A DNA stretch of 64,000 bases, from assembly GCF_003261055.1 (NCBI RefSeq), contig NZ_CP030073.1, forward strand, positions 248,001 to 312,000, written 5' to 3'. Below the pieces are notes generated by a model. It had not been told where the DNA came from. It did not search any database and was given only the letters and a program-made list of their open reading frames with translations. The stretch is from Streptomyces cadmiisoli. GTDB lineage: Bacteria > Actinomycetota > Actinomycetes > Streptomycetales > Streptomycetaceae. A program made the translations under genes and the position numbers. Of the stretch, positions 18,886 through 27,888 are shown in pieces; position 1 is the first letter of the stretch; the number at the start of each line of letters is the position of its first letter.

Positions 18886-19818
18886 TCAGAGCTCTCGCCC
18901 CTCTCGGGTCTCCGGTCCCCGCACCACTCTGAACCCGATGTTCCCGCTGGAGCTGTCCGGGGTGTTGCCCATGCGGGCCGATGTGCGGTAGCGCAGGCAG
19001 TACGACTCGTGGCACAGGTGCGAACCGCCCTTGAGGACGCGGGCGCCCGGGGCGAACCGGTCCGCGCACCATTCCCACACGTTGCCCGTCATGTTGAAAA
19101 GGCCGTAGGCGTTGGCCGGGAAGGCATCCACCGGGCAGGTCCCGCGGTAGCCGTCGGCGGCGGTGTTACCTCCCGGGAACGTGCCGCGGAAGATGTTCAT
19201 GCGGTACTCGCCGCCCGGGTCGCGTTCGTCCCCCCAGGGGTACGGCTCGCCCTCCAAGCCGCCGCGGGCGGCGTACTCCCACTCGGCCTCGGACGGGAGC
19301 CGCACCCCCGCCCAGCGGCAGTACGCGAGGGCGTCGTCGTACGACACGTGGACCACCGGGTGATCGTCGCGGCCGTCGAGGACGGATGCGGGGCCCTCCG
19401 GGTGGCGCCAGTCGGCGCCGTGGACCTGCCGCCACCAGGGGGTGGCGGCCGCCGCGCGGGTCGGCGGGAAGTCGTCGGGGAGGAAGCCCCCGAAAACGAA
19501 GGACCAGCCGAGGCGTTCGGCGTCCGTACGGTAGCCGGTGGCGTCGGCGAAGACGGCGAACTCCGCGTGGGTGACGGCTGTCGCGCCCATGGTGAAGGCG
19601 TCGACCGTCTCCTCGCGGACCGGGCCCTCGCGGTCCGCCGGGTACGGGGAGTCTTCGCTGCCCATGAGGAAGGGACCACCGGGCAGCTCCCGCCAGCCAC
19701 CCCGCGGGGCGGCGGCAGCGGGGGCGTGCTCGACGCGGATCGCGGTCGCCGCTGCCGTGCGTGCCTGCGGGGGCCGCTGCGGGGCGCAGCAGGCCGAGCG
19801 ACCCGGGTCGTCGCTCAC
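18886..19818 (-). CDS. Formylglycine-generating enzyme (sulfatase-modifying factor)
   Basis: This 310-residue protein matches the FGE/SUMF1 family along its length: GGPFLMGSEDSPYPADREGP, HPVVHVSYDDALAYCRWAGV, RLPSEAEWEYAARGG and YGLFNMTGNVWEWCAD. The active-site pair is visible in RVLKGGSHLCHESYCLRYR, giving Cys about 269 and Cys about 274, the residues that bind copper and oxidise the target Cys in known FGEs. It converts the Cys of a CxPxR motif in type I sulfatases to formylglycine, in the cytosol before export or folding. The sulfatase at 21486 carries that motif (CSPAR). Its start overlaps the GH13 stop by four bases, so the two are co-translated. Confidence 0.93.
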   Translation of the reverse strand: MSDDPGRSACCAPQRPPQARTAAATAIRVEHAPAAAAPRGGWRELPGGPFLMGSEDSPYPADREGPVREETVDAFTMGATAVTHAEFAVFADATGYRTDAERLGWSFVFGGFLPDDFPPTRAAAATPWWRQVHGADWRHPEGPASVLDGRDDHPVVHVSYDDALAYCRWAGVRLPSEAEWEYAARGGLEGEPYPWGDERDPGGEYRMNIFRGTFPGGNTAADGYRGTCPVDAFPANAYGLFNMTGNVWEWCADRFAPGARVLKGGSHLCHESYCLRYRTSARMGNTPDSSSGNIGFRVVRGPETREGREL

Positions 19819-21473
19819 CGGGCAACCCTCACGCCGGCGCTGCCGAGATCGAAGACGCCGTACGCGAAGCCCGCGGCGGTCAGCAGGTCGTCGTTCACGT
19901 CGACTCCGGCGGCCTCGACGGCCTGGGCCCGGGTCAGGCCGCTGGTGATGCCCTCGGGCAGAGTGAATTCCGACCGCTCACGGCGGGGGTTGACGACGAT
20001 CAGGTAGCGCCCGCCGCGCAGGTACACGAAGGGGTATCCCTCGTGCAGCACCTGCACCCCTGCCTGGCTGCCCAGCTCGGGCGTCGACTTGCGCAGGGCG
20101 ATCAAGCGGCGCACCAGGTTGAGGAGGGAGCCGGGATCCTCGCGCTGGGCGGCGACCGTGGGGCGGGCGGGGTCCGGGTCCAGGGGGAGGTAGAGGCGTT
20201 CGGCAGCGGCGGTGGAGAAGCCGGCATTGTCGGTGGCGTCCCACTGCATCGGGGTGCGCGAACCGGCCCGGTTGTAGCGGGCGCCGAGGACGCTGCCCTC
20301 GCGCTCCGGCAAGTCGGGAATGTAGCGCATGCCGATCTCGTCGCCGTAGTACACGGCGGGGAGAGTCGGCCAGGTGAGCTGGAAGGCGAAGGCCGCGGGA
20401 AGCTGCTCGGTGGTGCGCGGTCCGCAGGCGAGGCGGGAGAAGTCGTGGTTGGCGGTGGGCAGCGCGACGAAGCCACCGCGCCCGGCGGCGGAGATCGCGT
20501 CGGTGGCGGTCCGCCAGCCGTCGAGGAAGGTCCCCAGGGACCCGGTGCCGTCGGCCCCGAAGTAGGGCTCCAGCGGCGCCCAGCCCTCGCTGACGGTACC
20601 GGTGTTGTTGTTCCACAGGGAGCGCAGCTTGAGGCCGTCGTCCTCGGCACCGAACTGCAGGAAGAAGTCGGCGTGGAAGCCCGCCGGTACGGAGACCGCC
20701 GGGTCGCCCCACTCGGACAGGAGCGCGGCCTGCGGATGGCTCTTGTCCATCCAGTCGCGCATGTCGCGCCACAGGCGGGCCGACTCGGCGTGGCCGGGGT
20801 CGTCCTTGACGAGCGAGGCGGCCATGTCGACGCGGAATCCGGACAGGCCCAGGTCGAGCCAGTGCTCCATGATGTCGCGCAGGGCCTGGCGGTTGGCTCG
20901 TGGTCCGTCGGCGTCGACGGGCTGCCGCCAGGGCTCGTCCGGGTGTGTGCGCGCGTAGCCGAAGTTGAGGGCGGGCTGGCTGGGGAAGAAGTTCGGCTTG
21001 TACCAGCCGGGGCGGGTGCCGGGCGAGGGCTGGAAGCCGTCGCCCGGGTGGGTGTCGCCCTCGGCCCAGATGTAGCGGTGATCGGAGGGGTCGTCGGCGG
21101 ACGCCGTGAACCACGGGTGCCGGTCGGAGGTGTGGCCCGCCACCAGGTCGAGCAGGAGGCGTATGCCGTGGCGCCGGGCGCTGTCGGCGAGCCTGGCCAG
21201 GCTGTCGTTGGTGCCGTAGCGGGGGGCGACGGTGAGGTAGTCGGACACGTCGTAGCCGGCGTCCTGGAAGGGCGAGGCGAAGCACGGGTTGAGCCAGACG
21301 GTGTTCACGCCGAGCCAGGCAAGATGCTCCAGCCGCTGCTCGATGCCGGCGAAGTCGCCGATGCCGTCGCCGTCCGCGTCGGCGAAGCTCTGCGGATAGA
21401 TCTGGTAGAGGACTGCGTCGGCCAGCCATTCGGTGGCCGGGCGGTTGTCGGGGCCGGAGCCGGTTGTCGTCAT
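19815..21473 (-). CDS. GH13 alpha-glucosidase
   Basis: The 552-residue protein has the four GH13 barrel signatures: LLLDLVAGHTS (region I), GFRVDMAASL with the nucleophile Asp (about residue 215), LLSEWGD with the general acid Glu (about 253) and TANHDFSR with the transition-state Asp. The start (DAVLYQIYPQSFADADGDGI) is typical of oligosaccharide-acting alpha-glucosidases and related enzymes. No signal peptide, so a cytosolic enzyme acting on imported oligosaccharides is likely. It follows the sulfatase gene by 12 bp and overlaps the FGE gene. Trehalose synthase or amylosucrase-like activity cannot be excluded. Confidence 0.87.
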   Translation of the reverse strand: MTTTGSGPDNRPATEWLADAVLYQIYPQSFADADGDGIGDFAGIEQRLEHLAWLGVNTVWLNPCFASPFQDAGYDVSDYLTVAPRYGTNDSLARLADSARRHGIRLLLDLVAGHTSDRHPWFTASADDPSDHRYIWAEGDTHPGDGFQPSPGTRPGWYKPNFFPSQPALNFGYARTHPDEPWRQPVDADGPRANRQALRDIMEHWLDLGLSGFRVDMAASLVKDDPGHAESARLWRDMRDWMDKSHPQAALLSEWGDPAVSVPAGFHADFFLQFGAEDDGLKLRSLWNNNTGTVSEGWAPLEPYFGADGTGSLGTFLDGWRTATDAISAAGRGGFVALPTANHDFSRLACGPRTTEQLPAAFAFQLTWPTLPAVYYGDEIGMRYIPDLPEREGSVLGARYNRAGSRTPMQWDATDNAGFSTAAAERLYLPLDPDPARPTVAAQREDPGSLLNLVRRLIALRKSTPELGSQAGVQVLHEGYPFVYLRGGRYLIVVNPRRERSEFTLPEGITSGLTRAQAVEAAGVDVNDDLLTAAGFAYGVFDLGSAGVRVAR

Positions 21474-21485
21474 GGGATCGTCCCT

Positions 21486-22922
21486 TCAGGAAGCGGTCGG
21501 CGCGGGCAGCATGCCCTCCGGCGTGTCACCGAAGTGGCGCTGGAGTTCGGCAAGTTGTGCCGTCAGGTCCTTGACCATGTCCGCGTACAGCGGGTCGTCG
21601 TAGCGGTTGTGCAGCTCGTGCGGGTCCTGTGTCAGGTCGAACAGTTCCCAGGCGGGCGGGCGCGGCGCGTCCTTGGCTCCGTCCGCGCCCGAGCCGTGGC
21701 CCGGGTAGTGGATGAGCTTGTGCGTGCGGGTGCGGATGCCGTAGCAGGCCTGGACGTTGTGGCAGACGTCCAGGTGCATGTAGTAGCGGTAGTAGACGGC
21801 GTCCCGCCACTCCTGCCCGTCCTCCCCCTTCAGGAGGGGTAGCAGCGACCGGCCCTGCATACGGGAATGGGGCGCCAGGCCCGCCATGTCCAGCAGAGTG
21901 GGGGCGTAGTCGATGTTGGCCACCAGTTCACCGTGGCGGGAACCGGCCTGGGTGACTCCGGGCCAGCGGAGCACCAGCGGGATGCGCATGCCCTCCTCGT
22001 ACATGAACCGCTTGTCGAACCAGCCGTGCTCGCCGAGGAAGAAACCGTGGTCCGAGGTGTACGCGACGGCGGTCGAGGCCTCCAGGCCGGTGACGTCGAG
22101 GTAGTGCAGCACACGGCCGACGTTCTCGTCGAGGGCGGCGATCACCCGGAGGTAGTCCTTGATGTAGCGCTGGTAGCGCCACTCGCGCTCGTCGCGTGGT
22201 GACAGTCCGGGCGGCACCGGTACGCCCTTGAGGTCCTCGTCCGTGAGGTCCTCCATGCTCATCTTCGCCTCGTGCGCGGCAGGGGCGCGGCTGCCGAGGT
22301 CGTCGTGGAGGGTGGGCGGGGCGGGGATCTCCTCGTGCTCGTACAGGTGCCGGTGGCGTTCGGCGGGCTCGAACGGGCGGTGCGGCGCCTTGTGCTGGAT
22401 CAGCAGGCAGAAGGGCTTGTCGGGGTCGCGCTGGTCGAGCCAGTTCAGCGCGAGGTCGGTGATGATGTCGGTGACGTAGCCCGGGTACGTCTTCCTGCCG
22501 TGGGCGGTGACGAAGTCGGGGTCGTGGTAGACGCCGTGCTCCGGCAGGATCTCCCAGTGGTCGAAGCCCTCGGGGTCGTGGCCCTCGCCGTGGCCGAGGT
22601 GCCACTTGCCGACGATCGCGGTCTGGTAGCCCGACTCCTGGAGCAGCTTCGGGAACGACGGCTGGCTCGCGTCGAACGTGTGGTCCGGGCCCTCCAGCGA
22701 CGTCATGCCGTTGACATGGCTGTAGGTGCCGGTCAGCAGGGTGGCGCGGGCGGGCGAGCAGATCGCGTTGGTGCAGAAGGTGTTCTCGAAGACCGCGCCC
22801 TCGGCTGCCAGGCGGTCGACCGACGGGGTCTTGTTGATCACGCTGCCGTAGGCACCGACGGCTGCGGGGGCGTGATCGTCGGTCATGAACAGGATGATGT
22901 TCGGACGCTGGTCGATGGTCAT
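21486..22922 (-). CDS. Type I sulfatase (formylglycine-dependent)
   Basis: The 478-residue protein has the alkaline-phosphatase-like sulfatase fold: metal ligands in NIILFMTDDHAPAAVGAYG, the modification motif NAICSPARATLLTG with Cys55 (CxPxR) for conversion to formylglycine, GKWHLGHG, and AYTSDHGFFLGEHGWFDKR near residue 300. No signal peptide is apparent, so it probably desulfates imported sugars in the cytosol. FGE is encoded two genes downstream in the same operon. The ATG at 22922 is preferred because the frame upstream is not protein-like and GGAG lies about ten bases before it. The sugar substrate is unknown; the adjacent glycosidases favour a sulfated oligosaccharide. Confidence 0.92.
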   Translation of the reverse strand: MTIDQRPNIILFMTDDHAPAAVGAYGSVINKTPSVDRLAAEGAVFENTFCTNAICSPARATLLTGTYSHVNGMTSLEGPDHTFDASQPSFPKLLQESGYQTAIVGKWHLGHGEGHDPEGFDHWEILPEHGVYHDPDFVTAHGRKTYPGYVTDIITDLALNWLDQRDPDKPFCLLIQHKAPHRPFEPAERHRHLYEHEEIPAPPTLHDDLGSRAPAAHEAKMSMEDLTDEDLKGVPVPPGLSPRDEREWRYQRYIKDYLRVIAALDENVGRVLHYLDVTGLEASTAVAYTSDHGFFLGEHGWFDKRFMYEEGMRIPLVLRWPGVTQAGSRHGELVANIDYAPTLLDMAGLAPHSRMQGRSLLPLLKGEDGQEWRDAVYYRYYMHLDVCHNVQACYGIRTRTHKLIHYPGHGSGADGAKDAPRPPAWELFDLTQDPHELHNRYDDPLYADMVKDLTAQLAELQRHFGDTPEGMLPAPTAS

Positions 22923-23007
22923 GGGCGGCGGGCTCCGGTAGGGGTGAGGACGTACGTTCCGGTGCGAGACCTGTGGTGGCACCGCGGCGAGAGGCGACGC
23001 GAACGCC

Positions 23008-23048
23008 CCCGGTCACGTCCGCCGTTGCGCACGGCGGACGTGACCGGG
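23008..23048 (-). terminator. Strong hairpin after the GH3 gene
   Basis: Perfect 18-bp inverted repeat (arms 23008-23025 and 23031-23048, loop TGCGC) ending ten bases beyond the GH3 stop on the minus strand. It lies between the GH3 gene and the sulfatase gene and should largely separate their transcripts. Confidence 0.8.
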
Positions 23049-23058
23049 CTCGGGCGTG

Positions 23059-25206
23059 TCAGCCGACCGTCAGGGTGCAGCGGGCCTCGGCCAGGGAGCT
23101 CGTACCGGCGTAGAGGTCGATCCTGCCCGGCTCGACGGTGAAGTGACCGGCCTGGTCGTTCGTCCAGAACCCGAGGTCCTCGGCGCCGAGCGTGAAGCGT
23201 ACCTGCGTGGTCTGCCCCGGCTCGAGCGTGACGCGACGGAAGCCGCGCAGCCGGCGTACCGGCTGGGCGATACTCGCCACCGGGTCGTGGACGTAGAGCT
23301 GGACGACCTCGTCGCCGGTGAGTTCGCCGGTGTTCGTCACGTCCACGCGGACCTCGACGCACTCGCCGTGCTCGAGTTCGTCGACGGTGACCGACTGCCG
23401 GTCGAGCTGCGGCTCTCCGGTGGCGAACGTGGTGTAGCTCAGGCCGTGCCCGAAGGCGAACTGTGGTCCGTCGGCGAGGTCCAGGTACTTGGAGACGTAC
23501 TTCTCGTCGTCGTGCGCCGGGTCGTAAGGGCGTCCCGTGCTCTCCCGGTTGTAGTAGACCGGGATCTGGCCGACCGCGCGGGGGAAGGTGACCGGCAGCT
23601 TGCCGCCGGGGTTGACGGCCCCGAAGAGCACATCGGCGACGGCGTTTCCGGCCTCGATGCCCGGGTGCCATGCCTCGAGCAACGCCGGGACGCTGTCCAG
23701 CCAGTTGCCGATCGTCAGGGGCCGGCCGTTGACCAGCACGACCGCGAACGGCTTGCCGGTGGCGGCGACGGCGGCGATGAGTTCCTCCTGCCCGTCGGGC
23801 AGGGAGATGTCGCTGCGCACCGCGGCCTCACCGCTGAGCTCGGGCTCCTCGCCGATGACGACGACCGTGACCTCGGCGGACTCGGCGGCGGCGACGGCCT
23901 GGGCCACGTCGGCCCCGGCGTGAACGACCTTCGCGGCAGGGGCGGCGGCGCGTACCGCATCGAGGATGCTCACCGTCGGGAACCGGCGGCAGCCGGGACC
24001 GGCCCATGTGCCGTGCAGATCCGTGTGGTCGGCGAACGGGCCCACCACCGCGATGGACCCAGCACCGGCGTCCAGCGGCAGCACGCCGCCGTCGTTCTTC
24101 ATGAGCACCATGGAGCGGGCGGCGGTCTGCCGCGCCGCCTCCCTGGCCTGCGGTGTCGGCACGTCGACGGCCGCGGACTCGTCGGTGTACGGGTCGTCGA
24201 AGAGACCGAGCGCGAACTTCAGCCGCAGGATGCGGGCGACCGCGTCGTCCAGTCGGTCCTCGGTGATCCGCCCGTCGGCGAGCAGCCGCTTGCCGTGGGC
24301 GGCGATGTTCGTGCTGACCATCTCCATGTCGAGGCCGGCCATCAGGGCCAGCCGCGCGGCGTCGGCGCCGTCCTCGGCGTAGCCGTGGGCGATGAGCTCT
24401 TCGACGCCCGTGTAGTCGCTGACGACCACCCCGTCGAAGCCCCACTCCTCCTTGAGGATGCCGGTCATCGTGTGCGGGTTGCCGTGCGCCGGGACGCCGC
24501 TGACGGTGTTGAACGCCGCCATGACGGTGGCCACTCCGGCATCGACGGCGGCTCGGAACGGCGGCAGGTACAGATTGCGCAGCCGCTGCTCGGAGACGTC
24601 GACCGTGTTGTAGTCCCGCCCGCCCTCGGCGCCGCCGTAGGCGACGAAGTGCTTCGCGCAGGCGGCGACCTTGTCGTCGGCGGTGAGGTCGTCGCCCTGG
24701 TAGCCGCGGACCTTGGCCACCGCGAGGACGGCGTTGAGGTACGGGTCCTCGCCGCAGCTCTCCGCGATGCGGCCCCAGCGGGGCTCGTGGGTGACGTCCA
24801 TCATCGGCGAGAACGTCCAGCGCACGCCGTTGGACCTGGTCTCCCTCGCCGAAACCTCGGCGTCGCGCTCGACCACCGCCGGGTCGAAGCTGGAGGCCTG
24901 TGCAAGCGGGATCGGGAAGGTGGTCCAGAAGCCGTGGATCACGTCGAAGCCGAAGAGCAGCGGGATGCCGAGTCGGGACTCCTCGACCGCCATGCGCTGC
25001 AGGGTGTTGGTGTGGGCCGCGCCGTGCAGGTTCAGGACCGAGCCGAGCAGGCCGGCACGGGCCGCACGCTCGACCTCCTCGGTCTGGCCACCGCCGGGGC
25101 CGGTGTCGCCGGTCCAGGTCAACTGCTGGAGCTGGCCCAGCTTCTCCTCGATCGTCATCCTGTCGAGCAGGTCCTTGACCTTGTCTTCGTACGGTCCGCC
25201 GAGCAT
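23059..25206 (-). CDS. GH3 beta-glucosidase/beta-xylosidase family enzyme
   Basis: The 715-residue protein has the GH3 two-domain core plus a C-terminal FN3-like domain. Visible signatures are GIPLLFGFDVIHGFWTTFPI, KVAACAKHFVAYG, the nucleophile region GFDGVVVSDYTGVEEL (Asp about 262), MVLMKNDGGVLPL, GHGLSYTTF and DVTNTGELTGDEVVQLYV. No signal peptide, so cytosolic hydrolysis of imported oligosaccharides is likely. The ATG at 25206 is chosen because AAAGGA lies five bases upstream; the open frame extends further but without protein character. A LacI-type operator lies 53 bp upstream. Exact sugar specificity cannot be read from sequence. Confidence 0.92.
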   Translation of the reverse strand: MLGGPYEDKVKDLLDRMTIEEKLGQLQQLTWTGDTGPGGGQTEEVERAARAGLLGSVLNLHGAAHTNTLQRMAVEESRLGIPLLFGFDVIHGFWTTFPIPLAQASSFDPAVVERDAEVSARETRSNGVRWTFSPMMDVTHEPRWGRIAESCGEDPYLNAVLAVAKVRGYQGDDLTADDKVAACAKHFVAYGGAEGGRDYNTVDVSEQRLRNLYLPPFRAAVDAGVATVMAAFNTVSGVPAHGNPHTMTGILKEEWGFDGVVVSDYTGVEELIAHGYAEDGADAARLALMAGLDMEMVSTNIAAHGKRLLADGRITEDRLDDAVARILRLKFALGLFDDPYTDESAAVDVPTPQAREAARQTAARSMVLMKNDGGVLPLDAGAGSIAVVGPFADHTDLHGTWAGPGCRRFPTVSILDAVRAAAPAAKVVHAGADVAQAVAAAESAEVTVVVIGEEPELSGEAAVRSDISLPDGQEELIAAVAATGKPFAVVLVNGRPLTIGNWLDSVPALLEAWHPGIEAGNAVADVLFGAVNPGGKLPVTFPRAVGQIPVYYNRESTGRPYDPAHDDEKYVSKYLDLADGPQFAFGHGLSYTTFATGEPQLDRQSVTVDELEHGECVEVRVDVTNTGELTGDEVVQLYVHDPVASIAQPVRRLRGFRRVTLEPGQTTQVRFTLGAEDLGFWTNDQAGHFTVEPGRIDLYAGTSSLAEARCTLTVG

Positions 25207-25258
25207 CTCAGTCCTTTTACTCGTTCGCGCCGCCATCTCAGGGCTGACGACCCCTGGC

Positions 25259-25272
25259 TGTAAGCGCATACA
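25259..25272. promoter_or_regulatory. LacI-type operator A upstream of GH3 gene
   Basis: TGTAAGCGCATACA, a palindrome with a central GCGC and one mismatch, 53 bp before the GH3 start. It is identical to the site before the binding-protein gene at 29168, which supports a shared regulator, most likely the LacI-family protein encoded at 29481. Confidence 0.8.
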
Positions 25273-25379
25273 TTCTACCTTGCAAGATATCCCCCGCACC
25301 TGCACGTGGGGCAATACCGGTGGGTACGACATGCGGCGGGCCCCTTGCCGGGTGCCGCAGCCAGCCGGCGTGGGGAAGT

Positions 25380-25754
25380 TCAGCCCCGGTACACGGTGAA
25401 CTCCGGCCGACGCTCCCGCAGTGCCGTGCGGCGGCCCTCGAAGAAGACCCTCGCGTCGGTGCGGCGCGCCCGACCGACGACGGCCACGTCCCCCGACGGA
25501 CGAAACGTCACCCGCTCCTCCTCCACGGCGCCGATCTCGTCCGTGGCGTACGCGATGCACATCCCCGCGGCCGTGAGGCCCCTCAGCCGCATCGCGGCGC
25601 CGCGATGCGGCGGATGCGGCCGTTCGCCGCCGAACAACGGCCTGCCGCGTCCCGCGGCGGTGACGTCCTCGGCGTTACCGGAGCCGATGCGAAGGCGTGC
25701 AGCAACCGCCCGCCCGTCCGGGTCCGTCGCGGTGAGGAAGGTGCGGCGGTGCAT
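25380..25754 (-). CDS. Hypothetical small protein or gene remnant
   Basis: A frame of 124 codons reads RRTFLTATDPDGRAVAARLR ... LRGLTAAGMCIAYATDEIGA ... RTDARVFFEGRRTALRERRP and ends in EFTVYRG. Codon choice is coding-like, but no family is recognised and no convincing ribosome site precedes any start, so it may be the tail of a lost glycosidase gene. It lies between the importer terminator and the GH3 operator, on the same strand. Confidence 0.4.
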   Translation of the reverse strand: MHRRTFLTATDPDGRAVAARLRIGSGNAEDVTAAGRGRPLFGGERPHPPHRGAAMRLRGLTAAGMCIAYATDEIGAVEEERVTFRPSGDVAVVGRARRTDARVFFEGRRTALRERRPEFTVYRG

Positions 25755-25880
25755 GCGGCGTTCCAACTCCCAGGGCTGCAGTTGTGTGCGGGGGGTGGCG
25801 CGTGGCCCGGCAGGGCAGGGAGGCGCGGTGCCGGGCAACGCGGTGGTCCGGAAGAGGGCTGGTTCGCACGGCGGCGGATG

Positions 25881-25921
25881 GTACGGGGCCGGCAGCCGTC
25901 AGGGTGCTGCCGGCCCCGTAC
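25881..25921 (-). terminator. Terminator of the importer operon
   Basis: Perfect 16-bp inverted repeat, GTACGGGGCCGGCAGC at 25881-25896 and its complement at 25906-25921, with a 9-base loop, 18 bp after the stop of the second permease gene on the minus strand. Confidence 0.85.
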
Positions 25922-25939
25922 AAATGAGGGGCGCGCCCG

Positions 25940-26833
25940 CTACTTGATGCCCGCCGTGGCGATGCTCTGCGTGAAGTAGCGCTGCAGCACGATGAAAACT
26001 GCGAGCACCGGCAGAACGACGAGGAACGCGCCGGCCATCAGCACACCGTTGGAGCCGTTGGCCTTGGTCGGGTCGGTGGCGAAGGTGGCCAGCGCCACCG
26101 GGAGCGTGTACTTCTCGACGTCGTTGGTCGCGATCAGCGGCCACAGGAAGTTGTTCCACGAGCCGAGGAAAACAAAGATCGACAGGGTCGCCAGAGCGGG
26201 TTTGACCTGGGGAATCACGATCCGCCAGAAGATGTACCACTCGCGTGCCCCATCCACCCGAGCGGCCTCCAGCAGCTCGTCGGGGACAGCTGACATGAAC
26301 TGCCGCATCAAGAAGACCCCGAAGGCACCGGCCGCGGACGGCAGGACGAGCGCCGCGTAGGTGTCGAGGAGGTTCATCTTGCTCACCATCACGAACTGCG
26401 GCATCAGCATCAGGTTGCCGGGCACCATCAAGGCCCCCATGACGACGCCGAAGATCACCTTTTTGCCCGCAAAGTTCAGCTTGGCCAGGGCGTAGCCCAG
26501 CATGGAGCAGAACAGCAGGTTGCACAGGGTGACGATGAGCGCGACGAGTGTCGAGTTGAAGAAGTAGCGCGGCACGTCCAGGAGGTCGAACAGCTTGCTG
26601 AAGTTGGCCAGCGTCCAGTCAGTGGGGATCCACACCGGCGGACTCGCCGAGAGGTCCTGGGGCGTCTTGAACGCGGACAGGCCCATCCACAGGAAAGGCG
26701 CGGTCGTGATCAGCAGACCAAGGCCGAGCAGTACGTAGGTGACGCCCCTGGTCCGGCGGGTACGGCGGTCCCGCGCCGCGTACCCGTCGCGGCGGGCGGT
26801 GGCGGTGGCACTCGTGTCGGTCGTGGCGCTCAT
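25940..26833 (-). CDS. Sugar ABC importer permease (MalG/CebG-like)
   Basis: The 297-residue protein has a basic N-terminal tail and six predicted membrane segments (VTYVLLGLGLLITTAPFLWM first). The EAA loop that docks the ATPase is visible at DELLEAARVDGAREWYIFWR followed by IVIPQVKP. It would form the membrane channel of a CUT1-type oligosaccharide importer with the permease encoded just upstream. The ATG at 26833 overlaps the stop of that gene by four bases. No ATPase gene is present in the locus; in Streptomyces a shared MsiK ATPase usually serves such importers, so that partner is inferred. Confidence 0.92.
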   Translation of the reverse strand: MSATTDTSATATARRDGYAARDRRTRRTRGVTYVLLGLGLLITTAPFLWMGLSAFKTPQDLSASPPVWIPTDWTLANFSKLFDLLDVPRYFFNSTLVALIVTLCNLLFCSMLGYALAKLNFAGKKVIFGVVMGALMVPGNLMLMPQFVMVSKMNLLDTYAALVLPSAAGAFGVFLMRQFMSAVPDELLEAARVDGAREWYIFWRIVIPQVKPALATLSIFVFLGSWNNFLWPLIATNDVEKYTLPVALATFATDPTKANGSNGVLMAGAFLVVLPVLAVFIVLQRYFTQSIATAGIK

Positions 26834-27885
26834 TTGGTCTTGTCCTTCAGCAGCCGCATCTGGAGCAGCGTGACGGCCAGGATGATCACGAACAGGGTGT
26901 AGGCCATCGAGCTGGCGTAGCCCATGTTGAAGAAGTTGAAGCCCTCGCGGTACATGAGGAGCGAGACCGTGAGCGTGCTGTCCGAGGGACCGCCGTTGGT
27001 CATCACGAACGGCTCCTCGAAGACGTTCAGGAAGCCGATCGTCGTCATCACCGTGACGTAGAGCATGGTGGGCCGCAGCAGCGGAACGGTGATCCTGCGG
27101 AACTCCTGGAAGGCGCCCGCACCGTCGAGCTTCGCCGCCTCCCGTACCTCGGTGGGGATCGCCTGCAGTCCTGCGAGGAACAGCACCATCGACGTGCCCA
27201 GGTTGCGCCAGACCGCCATCGCGATCAGCGACGGCATGGCGAGGGACTCGGAGGCGAGGAAGTCGGGGGCGGTGAGTCCCACCTGGGCGGCCAGCCCGGC
27301 GATCAGGCCCTCACTGGGGTCGAGGACGAAGCGCCACACCACGGCGACAGCGACGATGGCCGTGACCACCGGGGCGTAGAAACCGACCCGGAAGAAGGTA
27401 CGGAACCGTTCGATGCCGGAGTTCAGCAGCACCGCCGCCAGCAGGCCGCAGCCGATGGTGAGCGGTACGCCCAGCACCACGAAGTAGCCGGTGTTGAACA
27501 GCGCCCGCAGGAACTGCTCGTCCCCGAGCAGCTCGGAGTAGTTCTCCAGGCCGACGAACTCCGCGTCGAACGGGTTCGTGACGTTGCGCAGACCGAAGTC
27601 CGTGAAGCTCATCACCAGCGTCGCCAGGATGGGGACCGCCATGAAGGTGACGAAGAACGCCAGGAACGGCGTCGAGTAGAGCCAGCCGGAGAGGTTGTGC
27701 CGGGAGAGCCGGTCGGGCCGCAGCGGTGTGCCGCCCGACGTCGTCCGGGTGCCGGCTCCGGCCGCTTTGCGCAGCGGTCGGGCGGCGGCCTTGCCGGTCA
27801 CGGCCGACTCGGCGGGGGTGTCGGTGGTGCCGGCGGCGGCCCGCCCGCTGGAAGCGGGCCGCTCGGCAGAGTTCGTACCGCTCAT
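26830..27885 (-). CDS. Sugar ABC importer permease (MalF/CebF-like)
   Basis: The 351-residue protein has a long Ala/Thr/Arg-rich cytoplasmic extension (about 1-65) and then six predicted membrane helices starting with GWLYSTPFLAFFVTFMAVPI. Its EAA loop is PTEVREAAKLDGAGAFQEFR followed by RITVPLLRP. It pairs with the following permease and the preceding binding lipoprotein in one operon; only three bases separate it from the lipoprotein stop. CUT1 family by pattern. Confidence 0.92.
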   Translation of the reverse strand: MSGTNSAERPASSGRAAAGTTDTPAESAVTGKAAARPLRKAAGAGTRTTSGGTPLRPDRLSRHNLSGWLYSTPFLAFFVTFMAVPILATLVMSFTDFGLRNVTNPFDAEFVGLENYSELLGDEQFLRALFNTGYFVVLGVPLTIGCGLLAAVLLNSGIERFRTFFRVGFYAPVVTAIVAVAVVWRFVLDPSEGLIAGLAAQVGLTAPDFLASESLAMPSLIAMAVWRNLGTSMVLFLAGLQAIPTEVREAAKLDGAGAFQEFRRITVPLLRPTMLYVTVMTTIGFLNVFEEPFVMTNGGPSDSTLTVSLLMYREGFNFFNMGYASSMAYTLFVIILAVTLLQMRLLKDKTK

Positions 27886-27888
27886 GCC

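Noticed and set aside
19761..21842. A 693-codon plus-strand open frame
   Set aside because: Antisense of the GH13 and sulfatase genes, which have clear catalytic motifs.
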